A stretch of DNA of 19,048 bases from positions 1-19,048 of the forward strand of contig DUUU01000019.1 in the NCBI GenBank assembly GCA_012841485.1. Reading direction: 5' to 3'. The notes under the pieces are model-generated. The model saw nothing but the letters and a program-made list of their open reading frames with translations, did not search any database and was not told where the DNA came from. This document shows, piece by piece, positions 7,260-15,609 of the stretch. The DNA is from Armatimonadota bacterium. Its GTDB lineage: Bacteria; Armatimonadota; JAAZEB01. Position numbers and translations under genes: made by a program. Within the stretch, counting starts at the first letter, position 1, and every line of letters begins with the position of its first letter.

Positions 7260-10200
7260 ATGCATCCATACCGCCTCGCGCTCGTGCTCACGGCGCTCTC
7301 TCTTTTCCTATCGCCCGCGTGCTCCGCGCCCGCCGCGGATGCCGATGGCGATGGCATTCCGGATGCCGTAGAGACAAAGCTCGGCCTGCTGCCGCAGGTG
7401 AAGCAGGAACTGGTCCCCATCGCGACCAGCAAGGATGAGAAGTACTCCGAGGAGGAGGCCGCGCAACACGCGCCCGATATTCTTGCTCTCGATGCCTGCC
7501 ACGTGGGCGAAAACCGCCTGCTCTTCCGAGTGACCTTCGCGCGCAAGCCCAACTTCGTGGGCTCCACTTTCATCCTCTACGCCGACATGGATGACAACCC
7601 GCAGACGGGGCGTAAAGACCCACACCACGGCGGAGTTGATCTGATGGCGGTGGTCTCGGGGCGAGACGTCTCACTCTCCCTCCACAACAACGCCTATGAC
7701 AATGGGAACTCCATGGCCGGTGGCACAGTGGATGGGAACATACTCTATCTGGTCCTCGACGCGCCACTCGCAGCGGCCGGCGACCAAATCGCAGTGGGAG
7801 TCCATCTCCTCGTCCAGCGCGCCGGCGGGCGCAGCGACGGCACGCCCCACCGTGTGGCCATGCTGCCGCGTTCAGCACACGCAGTGCCCAAGCTGGATCG
7901 CCGCCAGCTCGCCGATCTGCGTGGCTTTGCCGACTACCGCTACCATAACGACGTCGTGAAGCTAGAACGTCTGGAGGATAAGGGTCTCACCTACGAGCAG
8001 GTGGCGCCGAAGACGCCGATCAGCGTGGGCCGGCCGCGGCCGGCGGTACCCTTCGCGGCCACGGTGCGCCAGCCCGGTAAGAGCGGCTCGGTAACCCGCG
8101 AGCGCGTGCGCGTTCATCTTCTCGAAGAGGCGGGGGTGGCCCGGAAGGCAACGCCCATCCGCTTCGGCTTTCCTCTTGCCAAGGGTGCCCTCTTCGACGC
8201 GGCGCAGGTGCGCGTTCTTTCTCCAGGTGGCGCCGAGGTGCCCTGCCAGGTGACACCCACCTCCTTCTGGCCGGATGATAGCCTCAAGTGGGTGTTGATC
8301 CAGTTCGCGGCCCCGCTCAAAGCGCGCGAGTCGACCGAGTACACCGTCGAGTTCGGGAGCCAGGTGAAGCGCGCGGCCACGCCCTCCCCGCTCAAAGCCA
8401 CCGAGACCGATGCGGCGCTGACGATCACCACCGGGCCGCTGCAGGCGATCATCGACAAGCGGCGTTTCAACCTGCTTCAAGAGGTGCGCCTCGATGCCAA
8501 CCGCGATGGCCGCTTTGCCGAAAGCGAGCGCGTCGCGGCGTTTGGCGCGGATGGGATCCGCATGGTGGATGAGCACGGCAAGCTCTTCACGGCCTCGGCC
8601 CGCCCGCCGGAGAGCGTGCGCATCGAGGAGCAGGGCCCGCGCAAGCTCGTGGTGCGCGTCGAAGGTGCCTACGCCGCGAACGATGGCACAACCTACATGC
8701 GCTATGTCGCCCGGCTCACCTTCCGCGCCGACTCGCCTCGCGTTGATCTGGCGCTGACGCACCTCAACGACTATCTGAAGACCGAGTTCACCGATATCAC
8801 CTCGCTCTCGCTGCCGTTCGCGCCGTCCGGGAGCATCCGGCAGGGAACGCTGTTCCTGCGTGACAAAGCGGGGAAACTACAGGCGCGCGAGGGCCGAACG
8901 CTCTCGCTCTTCCAGGAGGACGAAGCGCAGTGCCTCGTGCGGGCCGATGGCCAGCAGAGCAAGGGAGGCCAGGCGCCTGGCGTGATCCGCGTCTCCACGG
9001 ATCGGGGCGCACTGACCGTCGCGGTGCGCGACTTCTGGCAGCGCTGGCCGAAGGGCCTCTCGTGTGAGGGCGCGGGGCTCTCCATTGACCTCCTGCCGGC
9101 GCAGCCGGGTCCGGAGTATGGCACGAACCTGCCTCACTACCTGCTCTATCCGTTCGTTGAGGGGAAGTACCGCTTCAAGTGGGGGGTCTCCTTCACAGAG
9201 CGAATCGCCTTCGATTTCGGCGGTCAAGCGACGCCCGAAGAGATCGAAGCCGAAACGAATGCGCCGGTGATCGCCGTCGTGCCCGCCTCCTGGTACGCGT
9301 CCACGGGTGCCCTCGGGCGGTTGGCGGCGCCGCTCCAGAAGCAGTTCGCCGCGTGGGACGAATGGGTGGCCGCGGCCCATCAGGCCAATGAGCGCAGCCG
9401 GATAAGAACACGCGAGTATGGCTACCTGAACTATGGCGACTGGTTCGGCGAGCGCGGCCGCAACTGGGGCAACAATGAGTACGACTTCGCCCACGGCTTC
9501 TTCATGCAGTTCGCGCGCACCGGGAACCGCGACTACTACCGCGCGGCCCTGATCGCGGCGCGGCATCAGGCCGATGTCGATTGCGTGCATGCCTATCCGG
9601 ATCCCTACTACGTAGGCGCCAACCACCAGCACTCCATCGGCCACACCGGCACTTGGTCGCAGAATCCCCCGCTGGCCACCTGGAGCCACCGGTATGACTA
9701 TCACACCGAGGCCGCCAATGGGCACACCTGGGCCGATGGCATGGTGGACGCCTGGTACCTGGCGGGCGACGCGCGCGTGATGGAGGCCGCTCTCGGGCTG
9801 GGAGAACACATCGTCTGGGCCGCGGCGCCGGCGTTCAAGGCCCTGGGCACGCACGAGCGCTCGGCCGGCTGGTCGATCAAGGCTGTCCTGGCGCTCTACC
9901 GGGCCACGGGCGACCCGAAATACCTGGAGGCCGCCCGGCACATCGGATCCGTGGCGCTGCGCGAGCAGAAGTTCGAGGAGGGAGGCGCCTGGCCGCACAT
10001 CCTGCCGCGCGACCACGCCGGCGGTCATGAAGGCGCGCGCGGCAACAACCTCTTCCTGATGGGCGTCCTCCTCGGCGGGCTGCAAGCCCTCCATGAGGAG
10101 ACGGGCGATCCCGCGGTGCGCAAATCGCTGATCGCCGCCGCGGAGTGGGTGCTCAAGTCCTGGGACGAGGTTGCCGAGGGATGGCCCTACTCCGCTTCGG

Positions 10201-11195
10201 TGACAGGCGAGCCCTTCTACAAGGCAAGCACCACCCTCAACCCGCTGATCATCGGGTCGGTCGCCTATGTTGGGCACCTGACGGGCGATGAGCGCTTCAT
10301 CCGCGTGGCGGAGAGCGGCCTGCGGGGCGTGGTGCGTCGGGGCGCCGACGCCTTCGGAAAGTCGGTTGCGCTGAAGATGCACTTCACCTCCGGAACGCTA
10401 GCCCTCCTTCAGGAGTGGTACGCGCGCCGTCCGGACAAGGGAGCGCGCGTGCTGGATGGCAGCGATACCGGCATTGAGGAGTGGGTCGCCCGCACGCCGG
10501 TGGCGCCGCGGCACAACCTGCGCGCCCCGGACGAGAAGCGTTTCTTTGTGCGCCTGGGCGGGCCCACCGGCGAATTGGTGGCAACGCGCTCGCCCCATGG
10601 CTCCATGATGAAGCGCGCCGAGACCGGCACGCTCCGCGTCCTGGACGCGGCGGGAACTGTTGTACACGAGCAACAGTTCAGCACCGACACCGCCTGCGAG
10701 ATCCGGTGTCCCCTCCGTGGAGCCCCTGGCGCGCTTTTCCGGGTGGTGATTCAGGATGACCAGCGCAGCGTGTGGGACCTGAGCGGTGACCGCCTGGGGA
10801 TCGTGACGCAGACCGTGCCCGGCTTCCGCCTGGGCGGCGTGGGCCGTGCGCGCTATCACTTCCTGGTGCCGGCAGGCACCAAGGAGTTCCGCATCCGCCT
10901 GCTCGGGGTCCACTCCGGCACCTATGGCGGCGCGGCGGTCACTCCGGACGGCAAGGTCGCGGCGGTCCACCAGGATGCCAACCCCGGCCAGGCGTTCATC
11001 GAGGGCGCGCCGAAGGGAACGGTGGATCCCAAGCAGCCCGAACGCGGCATGCTCGTCATCAAGCCGGCGCCGGCCGACACGGGGAAGGTGTGGAGCCTGG
11101 TCCTGTGGGCCGCGATGGACCTGGGTTGCGAGCTGGAGGGCGTTCCTCCCTACCTCTCGCGCACGCCGCAGGAGTGGTTCGATCCCGGGCGCTGA
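7260..11195 (+). CDS. Exported PcRGLX/YetA-like (exo-rhamnogalacturonan lyase-type) protein
   Basis: 1311 residues from the ATG at 7260. Residues 1 to about 25 are a Sec signal peptide (MHPYRLALVLTALSLFL, then SPACSAPA); the Cys lacks a good lipobox. DADGDGIPDAVE (27-38) is a thrombospondin-type-3-like calcium loop. Residues about 75-205 look like a beta-sandwich of DOMON/CBM9 type (YADMDDNPQTGRKD). From about 296 the sequence follows the PcRGLX/YetA-like pattern: ATPIRFGFPLAKGAL, then SFWPDDSLKWVLIQF (335-349). DANRDGRFAESE (412-423) is a second, EF-hand-like loop. The alpha-toroid core spans about 690-1055, with NYGDWFGERG (724-733) and NPPLATWSHRYDYH (802-815). C-terminal beta-domains follow. 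Characterised relatives (PL26) exolytically cleave rhamnogalacturonan I, but many family members are untested. It lies 222 bp after the first lyase. Family confident, substrate not. Confidence 0.8.
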   Translation: MHPYRLALVLTALSLFLSPACSAPAADADGDGIPDAVETKLGLLPQVKQELVPIATSKDEKYSEEEAAQHAPDILALDACHVGENRLLFRVTFARKPNFVGSTFILYADMDDNPQTGRKDPHHGGVDLMAVVSGRDVSLSLHNNAYDNGNSMAGGTVDGNILYLVLDAPLAAAGDQIAVGVHLLVQRAGGRSDGTPHRVAMLPRSAHAVPKLDRRQLADLRGFADYRYHNDVVKLERLEDKGLTYEQVAPKTPISVGRPRPAVPFAATVRQPGKSGSVTRERVRVHLLEEAGVARKATPIRFGFPLAKGALFDAAQVRVLSPGGAEVPCQVTPTSFWPDDSLKWVLIQFAAPLKARESTEYTVEFGSQVKRAATPSPLKATETDAALTITTGPLQAIIDKRRFNLLQEVRLDANRDGRFAESERVAAFGADGIRMVDEHGKLFTASARPPESVRIEEQGPRKLVVRVEGAYAANDGTTYMRYVARLTFRADSPRVDLALTHLNDYLKTEFTDITSLSLPFAPSGSIRQGTLFLRDKAGKLQAREGRTLSLFQEDEAQCLVRADGQQSKGGQAPGVIRVSTDRGALTVAVRDFWQRWPKGLSCEGAGLSIDLLPAQPGPEYGTNLPHYLLYPFVEGKYRFKWGVSFTERIAFDFGGQATPEEIEAETNAPVIAVVPASWYASTGALGRLAAPLQKQFAAWDEWVAAAHQANERSRIRTREYGYLNYGDWFGERGRNWGNNEYDFAHGFFMQFARTGNRDYYRAALIAARHQADVDCVHAYPDPYYVGANHQHSIGHTGTWSQNPPLATWSHRYDYHTEAANGHTWADGMVDAWYLAGDARVMEAALGLGEHIVWAAAPAFKALGTHERSAGWSIKAVLALYRATGDPKYLEAARHIGSVALREQKFEEGGAWPHILPRDHAGGHEGARGNNLFLMGVLLGGLQALHEETGDPAVRKSLIAAAEWVLKSWDEVAEGWPYSASVTGEPFYKASTTLNPLIIGSVAYVGHLTGDERFIRVAESGLRGVVRRGADAFGKSVALKMHFTSGTLALLQEWYARRPDKGARVLDGSDTGIEEWVARTPVAPRHNLRAPDEKRFFVRLGGPTGELVATRSPHGSMMKRAETGTLRVLDAAGTVVHEQQFSTDTACEIRCPLRGAPGALFRVVIQDDQRSVWDLSGDRLGIVTQTVPGFRLGGVGRARYHFLVPAGTKEFRIRLLGVHSGTYGGAAVTPDGKVAAVHQDANPGQAFIEGAPKGTVDPKQPERGMLVIKPAPADTGKVWSLVLWAAMDLGCELEGVPPYLSRTPQEWFDPGR

Positions 11196-11220
11196 CGGGT
11201 AGAGTGACTTCCGGACGTAG

Positions 11221-11255
11221 GGCGGGAGGAGGGCGCGACCGCGCTCCCTCCCGCC
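11221..11255. repeat. Strong GC-rich hairpin between lyase genes 2 and 3
   Basis: GGCGGGAGG...GGGCGCG (11221-11237) pairs with GCGCTCCCTCCCGCC (11241-11255) with one internal mismatch or bulge and a tiny loop, 26 nt after the stop at 11195. A lesser GGGC-AAA-GCCC stem followed by TTTCT lies at 11269-11284. Together they could be a leaky intercistronic terminator or an RNA-stability element. They do not resemble a standard G+C stem with a long poly-T. Confidence 0.5.
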
Positions 11256-11352
11256 GCGTTGGCCGGCGGGGCAAAGCCCTTTCTCCCACCGGCGCGAGGG
11301 AGCGTCCGTCACCCCATCGAGGCGCCGCCGGCCGCATGCGAAAGGGCAGAAG

Positions 11353-14300
11353 ATGATGATGCCTCTGCAACGCGTGCTCTTCACAGTGGCGCTGACGGGA
11401 GTGATCGGCGTCGCGGATCCCTCGATGCTCCTGGCCAAGGAGGCCAGCCTCACGGTGACAGCGCGGCAGCGAGCCAACGCGGTACGCAACGCCGCGCGTT
11501 ACGACTGGGCCAGTGCGGAGCGCGCCTCCGCGCAGAAGGCGGCGGCGCGCTGGAAGGCCATGCCCGATGAGCAGCTCTGGGCGCTAGTCCCCAGCCAGGA
11601 GCTGCCGCGCAGCATCCACGTCTACAACGTCTACGGCACCAACAAGACGGCGCTCTGCCCGAAGTGCAAGGAGGGGATCATCCCCTTCGGCAACTATCCC
11701 TGGAGATGCGACGTCTTCGGCAACCCCTGGAAGATCACCTGTCCGAACCCAAAGTGCCAGGCCGTCTTTCCAGGCAATGACTTCGGCGCCTACTACCGCT
11801 CGGCCCTGGATGAGCACGGCTTCTTCCGCCGGGGCAAGGGCGACCCGAAGCTCCTCTTCAACACCGCCCACCCCGATCCCAGCGATCCCCTTCACCGGGC
11901 CTACGTAGATGACGGCTACGGCTGGACCGACGCGGAGGGCACGCGCTGGGATTTCATCGCCGTATACGCGCAATGGGGTCTGTGGGTGGAGATCAAGCGC
12001 GGGATCGCCAGCCTGGCGCGCGCCTACACGCTCACCGACGATCCGGTTTATGCCCACAAGTGCGGCGTCCTCCTGGCACGCCTGGCCGATGTCTATCCCG
12101 AGATGGATTTCTGGCCGCTGCATGAGCTCGACTTCTCCCATTCGCATGGGGGCCGGGGCATGGGAAAGGTGGAGGGCACCATCTGGGAGACGGGCAACGG
12201 GAGTAGCTGGGCGCTCGCCTATGACCAAGTCTTCGATGCCCTGATTCGCGATACGGCCCTGGCCGCCTTCGTGGATGGCATGCACCGGCGGCAGGCGCTG
12301 CCGCGCACGCCCGATCCAAGGGCGGTTGCCGCGCACATCGAGCGAGGCCTGATCCGCGAGATCATCAAGGCGGTGAAGGATGGCCGCATCCACGGCAACC
12401 AGGGGATGCACCAGCGGACGATGATCGCCGCCGCGCTCGCACTCGATGACCGGGTGGAAACGCCCCAGTTGATCGATTGGGTTTTCGCGCCCGGCAGCTA
12501 CCGGCGCGATCCCGACCATCCCGGACGGGAGATCTGCACGGGGGGTAACCTGGCTCAGGTGCTTGTCAGCGTCATGGATCGCGATGGCCTGGGCAACGAA
12601 GGTGCCCCCGGCTACTGCCTCTGGGGCGCTTCGCTGCAACCTGCCGCCGACCTGCTGGAGGACAACCCCAAGTACCGCGCGCGCAGCATCTATCGTGACT
12701 TCCCCAAGTATCGGCAGTACTACCTCGCCTGCCAGCGGTGGACCTGCCTCGACGCCGTGACGCCTCCTGTCGGCGACTCGGGCGCCGCGAGCGCCTGGGG
12801 GATCGTGGCCCCCGGCGCGCCCGTCCACCTCCGCGCCTACGAGATCTACCGGGATCCGGCGCTGGCCCGCTTCGCCTGGCAGCGCCTCGGACGGAAGCTC
12901 GACCGGGTTCACGGCTCTATCTTCTCCGAGAACCCGGAGGCACTCCGCGAGGAGGTCGCGCGTCTGGTCTCCGGCCCGGAGCCACCCCTGGAGAGCGGCT
13001 TCATGGATGGCTGGGGCCTGGCCATGCTGCAATCGCCCAACCGCGAGAATGGGAGGGCGCTCTGGGTCTACTACGGTCGAAACACCGGCCACGGGCACAA
13101 GGACCGCCTCAACCTCGGCCTCTATGCCGAGAATATCGACATGCTGCCCGATCTGGGATATCCGGAGTATGCCAGCGGCCGGCCCAAGGATTCCGCGTGG
13201 TGCCGCAACAACGCCTCGCACAACGTGGTCACCGTGGATGGCACCGCGCAGAACAACTCCTACACCGGTCGGCTCCTCTCATTCCAGCCGGAGGGAAAGG
13301 CGCGCCTGGTGGACCTCTCCAGCGATGGCATCTACCCCAACTGCACCACCTACCGGCGCACCGCCTGGCTGGTGGACGCGAGCGAGCGCGGCAGCTATGT
13401 GCTCGATCTCTTCCGGGTGCGCGGCGGCAAGGAGCACACGCTCTCGTTGCACGGCCCTCCCGGGGAGGTGACCGCCACCGGCCTCGTCCTGAAGCGGCAG
13501 GAGAAAGGCACCTTCGCTGGCCCGGACGTGCCGTTCGAGGCGCTGGACAAGGAGTGGCGCTCGAAGGCCGGATTCTCGTTCCTCTATAACGTCGAGCGGA
13601 TGCCCAACCCGCCGACCGCGTTCACGCTCGATTACCGCGCCACGGACACGCGCAACCGGATCGCGGAAGGGCGCGAGCCGCATCTGCGGATCCATAGCCT
13701 GACGCCCCCGCAGGAGGCGGCGCTGGCGGATGGCGACCCGCCCCAGAACAAGCGCGGCGCTCCTCGGCGGATGCGCTACCTCCTCCTCACGCGCAAGGGC
13801 GAGAACCTGGAATCGACCTTCGTCACGATCCTGGAGCCGTATGACTGGCAGCCGTTCATCCAGAGCGTGCGCCGGCTGGAGGTGGCCGAGGCCGCCCCAG
13901 ACACCCACCCGGTGGCCGTGGAAGTGACGCTTGCCGATGGCCGGCGCGACGTGCTGATCAGCTGCGAGACCCCAGGGCGCGTTCGCGTGGAGGGCGGGAT
14001 CACGCTGGAGGGCGCCCACGGCTTCCTCTCGTTCCGTGGCGGCCAGGTGGAGTGCGCCAAGCTGATGGAAGGCACGCTCCTGGAGCGCGGCGCCTTCCGT
14101 CTGACAGCCGAAACGGCCGCGCACACCGGCACCCTCGCGCGCGTGCTGGCAGAGGACCCGAACGACCAGCAGCTCGAGCTGAGCGCCCCTCTCCCGAATC
14201 CGAAGGCACTCGCCGGGCGCACGATCTTCGTGGAGAACGATGGCGAACAAGGCGCCGCCTATACCATCGTATCGGCCCAGGGCGCCCGCGTCTCCCTCGG

Positions 14301-14457
14301 AGCCATGTCGCTGGTGCGCGGCTATCGGGATCCAAATGACTACGCGAAGGGCTACCTCTACAACGTCTTGCCGGGGCAGAGCTACCGCGTCCCCACCTTC
14401 GCCTATGTGGACCTGGCCGCCGGCGTCCGGATCGGGAGCGCGGCAGGCACGCCGTGA
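11353..14457 (+). CDS. Heparinase II/III-like protein with N-terminal Cys-rich (zinc-ribbon-like) segment
   Basis: 1034 residues. It begins ATG-ATG-ATG; AAAGGG (11341-11346) is the probable Shine-Dalgarno. Residues 8-21 form a hydrophobic stretch, giving a weak signal peptide with possible cleavage near A21 or A28. Residues 101-145 hold CPKC (102-105), C119 and CPNPKC (130-135), then PGNDF and EHGFF: a zinc-ribbon-like segment I recall in a subgroup of heparinase II/III proteins. An alpha-toroid follows, with IHGNQGMHQRT (346-356; candidate catalytic N349 and H353) and GNEGAPGY (414-421; Y421). The Hepar_II_III motif is GHGHKDRLNLGLYA (579-592), with LPDLGYPEY (D600) and ASHNVVTVDG (H623) as further metal-site candidates. 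Beta-sheet domains fill the C-terminus. A lyase acting on uronate-containing glycans is likely; substrate unknown. Only 17 bp separate it from the next gene. Confidence 0.83.
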   Translation: MMMPLQRVLFTVALTGVIGVADPSMLLAKEASLTVTARQRANAVRNAARYDWASAERASAQKAAARWKAMPDEQLWALVPSQELPRSIHVYNVYGTNKTALCPKCKEGIIPFGNYPWRCDVFGNPWKITCPNPKCQAVFPGNDFGAYYRSALDEHGFFRRGKGDPKLLFNTAHPDPSDPLHRAYVDDGYGWTDAEGTRWDFIAVYAQWGLWVEIKRGIASLARAYTLTDDPVYAHKCGVLLARLADVYPEMDFWPLHELDFSHSHGGRGMGKVEGTIWETGNGSSWALAYDQVFDALIRDTALAAFVDGMHRRQALPRTPDPRAVAAHIERGLIREIIKAVKDGRIHGNQGMHQRTMIAAALALDDRVETPQLIDWVFAPGSYRRDPDHPGREICTGGNLAQVLVSVMDRDGLGNEGAPGYCLWGASLQPAADLLEDNPKYRARSIYRDFPKYRQYYLACQRWTCLDAVTPPVGDSGAASAWGIVAPGAPVHLRAYEIYRDPALARFAWQRLGRKLDRVHGSIFSENPEALREEVARLVSGPEPPLESGFMDGWGLAMLQSPNRENGRALWVYYGRNTGHGHKDRLNLGLYAENIDMLPDLGYPEYASGRPKDSAWCRNNASHNVVTVDGTAQNNSYTGRLLSFQPEGKARLVDLSSDGIYPNCTTYRRTAWLVDASERGSYVLDLFRVRGGKEHTLSLHGPPGEVTATGLVLKRQEKGTFAGPDVPFEALDKEWRSKAGFSFLYNVERMPNPPTAFTLDYRATDTRNRIAEGREPHLRIHSLTPPQEAALADGDPPQNKRGAPRRMRYLLLTRKGENLESTFVTILEPYDWQPFIQSVRRLEVAEAAPDTHPVAVEVTLADGRRDVLISCETPGRVRVEGGITLEGAHGFLSFRGGQVECAKLMEGTLLERGAFRLTAETAAHTGTLARVLAEDPNDQQLELSAPLPNPKALAGRTIFVENDGEQGAAYTIVSAQGARVSLGAMSLVRGYRDPNDYAKGYLYNVLPGQSYRVPTFAYVDLAAGVRIGSAAGTP

Positions 14458-14463
14458 AGGGAG
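14457..14463 (+). promoter_or_regulatory. Shine-Dalgarno AAGGGAG for the first M14 gene
   Basis: AAGGGAG overlaps the upstream stop codon and precedes the ATG at 14475 by 11 nt, a little long. A GTG at 14454 that overlaps the upstream stop is an alternative start adding seven residues, but it lacks a well-placed ribosome site. Confidence 0.5.
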
Positions 14464-14474
14464 ACCCAGATCCC

Positions 14475-15596
14475 ATGATCGACTGCGACTTCCCAGGCGG
14501 GAACATCCTCATGGAGGGCATGGAGGGCGACACGGTTCGCGTGCGCCAGGATCTGCGCGACACGCAGAGCGACTGGTTCTACTGGTATTTCCGGGTGCGC
14601 GGGGCGGCCGGACGCACTCTCACCTTCGAGTTCACCCGGAGCAACGTGATCGGCGCGCGCGGTCCGGCCGTGAGCACCGATGGCGGCCAGACCTGGAGCT
14701 GGCTCGGCGCGGGCGCGGTGCGCGGCTCGTCATTCCGCTACGCCTTCCCCGCCGATGCCGATGAGGTGCGCTTCTGCCTCGCAATGCCCTACGTGCAGGC
14801 CCACCTGGACGCGTTCCTCCGCCAGCACGAGGGCAACCCCGCGCTTTGGCGCGATACCCTCTGCCGCACCGACAAGGGCCGCGAGGTGGAGCTGCTCCAC
14901 GTCGGGAGGCTGGACGGCCAGGCGGCGCACAAGGCGCTCCTCACCTGCCGACACCATTGCTGCGAGATGATGGCAAGCTACGCCCTGGAGGGAATCCTCG
15001 CGACGATCCTCTCGGATACCGAGGATGGACAATGGCTGCGCGAGCAGGTCGAGTTCCTCGTCGTGCCCTTCATCGATAAGGACGGCGTGGAGGACGGCGA
15101 CCAGGGAAAGAACCGCTTCCCGCGCGATCACAACCGCGACTATGGCCCGGGCAGCCTCTATCCCACCACGCGCGCGCTCAAGGAGCTGGTGCCGCGATGG
15201 GCCGAGGGCCGACTGCGCTTCGTGCTGGACCTGCACTGCCCCTGGATCCGGGGCGAGTATAACGAGCACATTTACTTCGTCGGCTCCGAGAACCAGGAGA
15301 ACTGGCAGCGCGTGCTTGGTTTCGCCCGGCTGCTGGAGCAGCTCCAGTCCGGGCCGCTCCCCTACCGGGTCGATGGCAATCTGCCCTTCGGGCAGCGCTG
15401 GAATACAGCGGCCAACTACCATCAGGGAATGAGCTGCGCGCGGTGGGCCGCCGGTCTCCCTGGCATCTGGGCGGCCATGTCGATGGAGATCCCCTATGCC
15501 AATGTGCTGGGAGCGCCGGTCACCGCGGAGAGCGCGCGCCTCTTCGGCCAGGATCTCACGCGAACGATGCGCTGCTGGCTCCAATCCCAGGGATGA
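14475..15596 (+). CDS. M14-family zinc carboxypeptidase, cytosolic-carboxypeptidase-like
   Basis: 373 residues from the ATG at 14475. Residues about 1-115 form a beta-rich N-terminal domain with DWFYWYFRVRG (33-43), the hallmark of the M14 N-terminal domain of cytosolic carboxypeptidases. The zinc motif HxxE is H161-C-C-E164 (in RHHCCEMM). DKDGVEDGDQ (201-210) matches the usual NPDGVxxG. RDHNRDY (217-223) supplies the substrate-carboxylate pair N220-R221. LDLHCPW (251-257) gives the third zinc ligand H254, and SMEIPY (336-341) the general-base glutamate E338. All catalytic positions are present, so the enzyme should be active on C-terminal peptide or related amide bonds. There is no signal peptide, so it is probably cytoplasmic. 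Its tight spacing to the lyase upstream and a second M14 downstream implies co-transcription. The two adjacent cysteines in the zinc motif are unusual. Confidence 0.87.
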   Translation: MIDCDFPGGNILMEGMEGDTVRVRQDLRDTQSDWFYWYFRVRGAAGRTLTFEFTRSNVIGARGPAVSTDGGQTWSWLGAGAVRGSSFRYAFPADADEVRFCLAMPYVQAHLDAFLRQHEGNPALWRDTLCRTDKGREVELLHVGRLDGQAAHKALLTCRHHCCEMMASYALEGILATILSDTEDGQWLREQVEFLVVPFIDKDGVEDGDQGKNRFPRDHNRDYGPGSLYPTTRALKELVPRWAEGRLRFVLDLHCPWIRGEYNEHIYFVGSENQENWQRVLGFARLLEQLQSGPLPYRVDGNLPFGQRWNTAANYHQGMSCARWAAGLPGIWAAMSMEIPYANVLGAPVTAESARLFGQDLTRTMRCWLQSQG

Positions 15597-15603
15597 GAGG
15601 AAG
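15595..15603 (+). promoter_or_regulatory. Shine-Dalgarno GAGAGGAAG for the GTG-started second M14 gene
   Basis: GAGAGGAAG overlaps the stop of the upstream M14 gene and lies 6 nt before GTG 15610. It supports that GTG start over the longer in-frame extension beginning at 15496. Confidence 0.65.
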
Positions 15604-15609
15604 CAACCC

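Noticed and set aside
7260..7334. Lipoprotein signal at SPAC in the second lyase
   Set aside because: Position -3 is Ser and -2 is Pro, a poor lipobox; ordinary signal-peptidase cleavage is more likely.
8877..10382. 501-codon minus-strand open frame under the PcRGLX/YetA-like gene
   Set aside because: Shadow of the sense gene, which has a signal peptide and family pattern across the same interval.
11584..13221. 545-codon minus-strand open frame under the third lyase gene
   Set aside because: A GC-rich mirror of the coding strand; low-complexity translation, no ribosome site and no recognisable motif.
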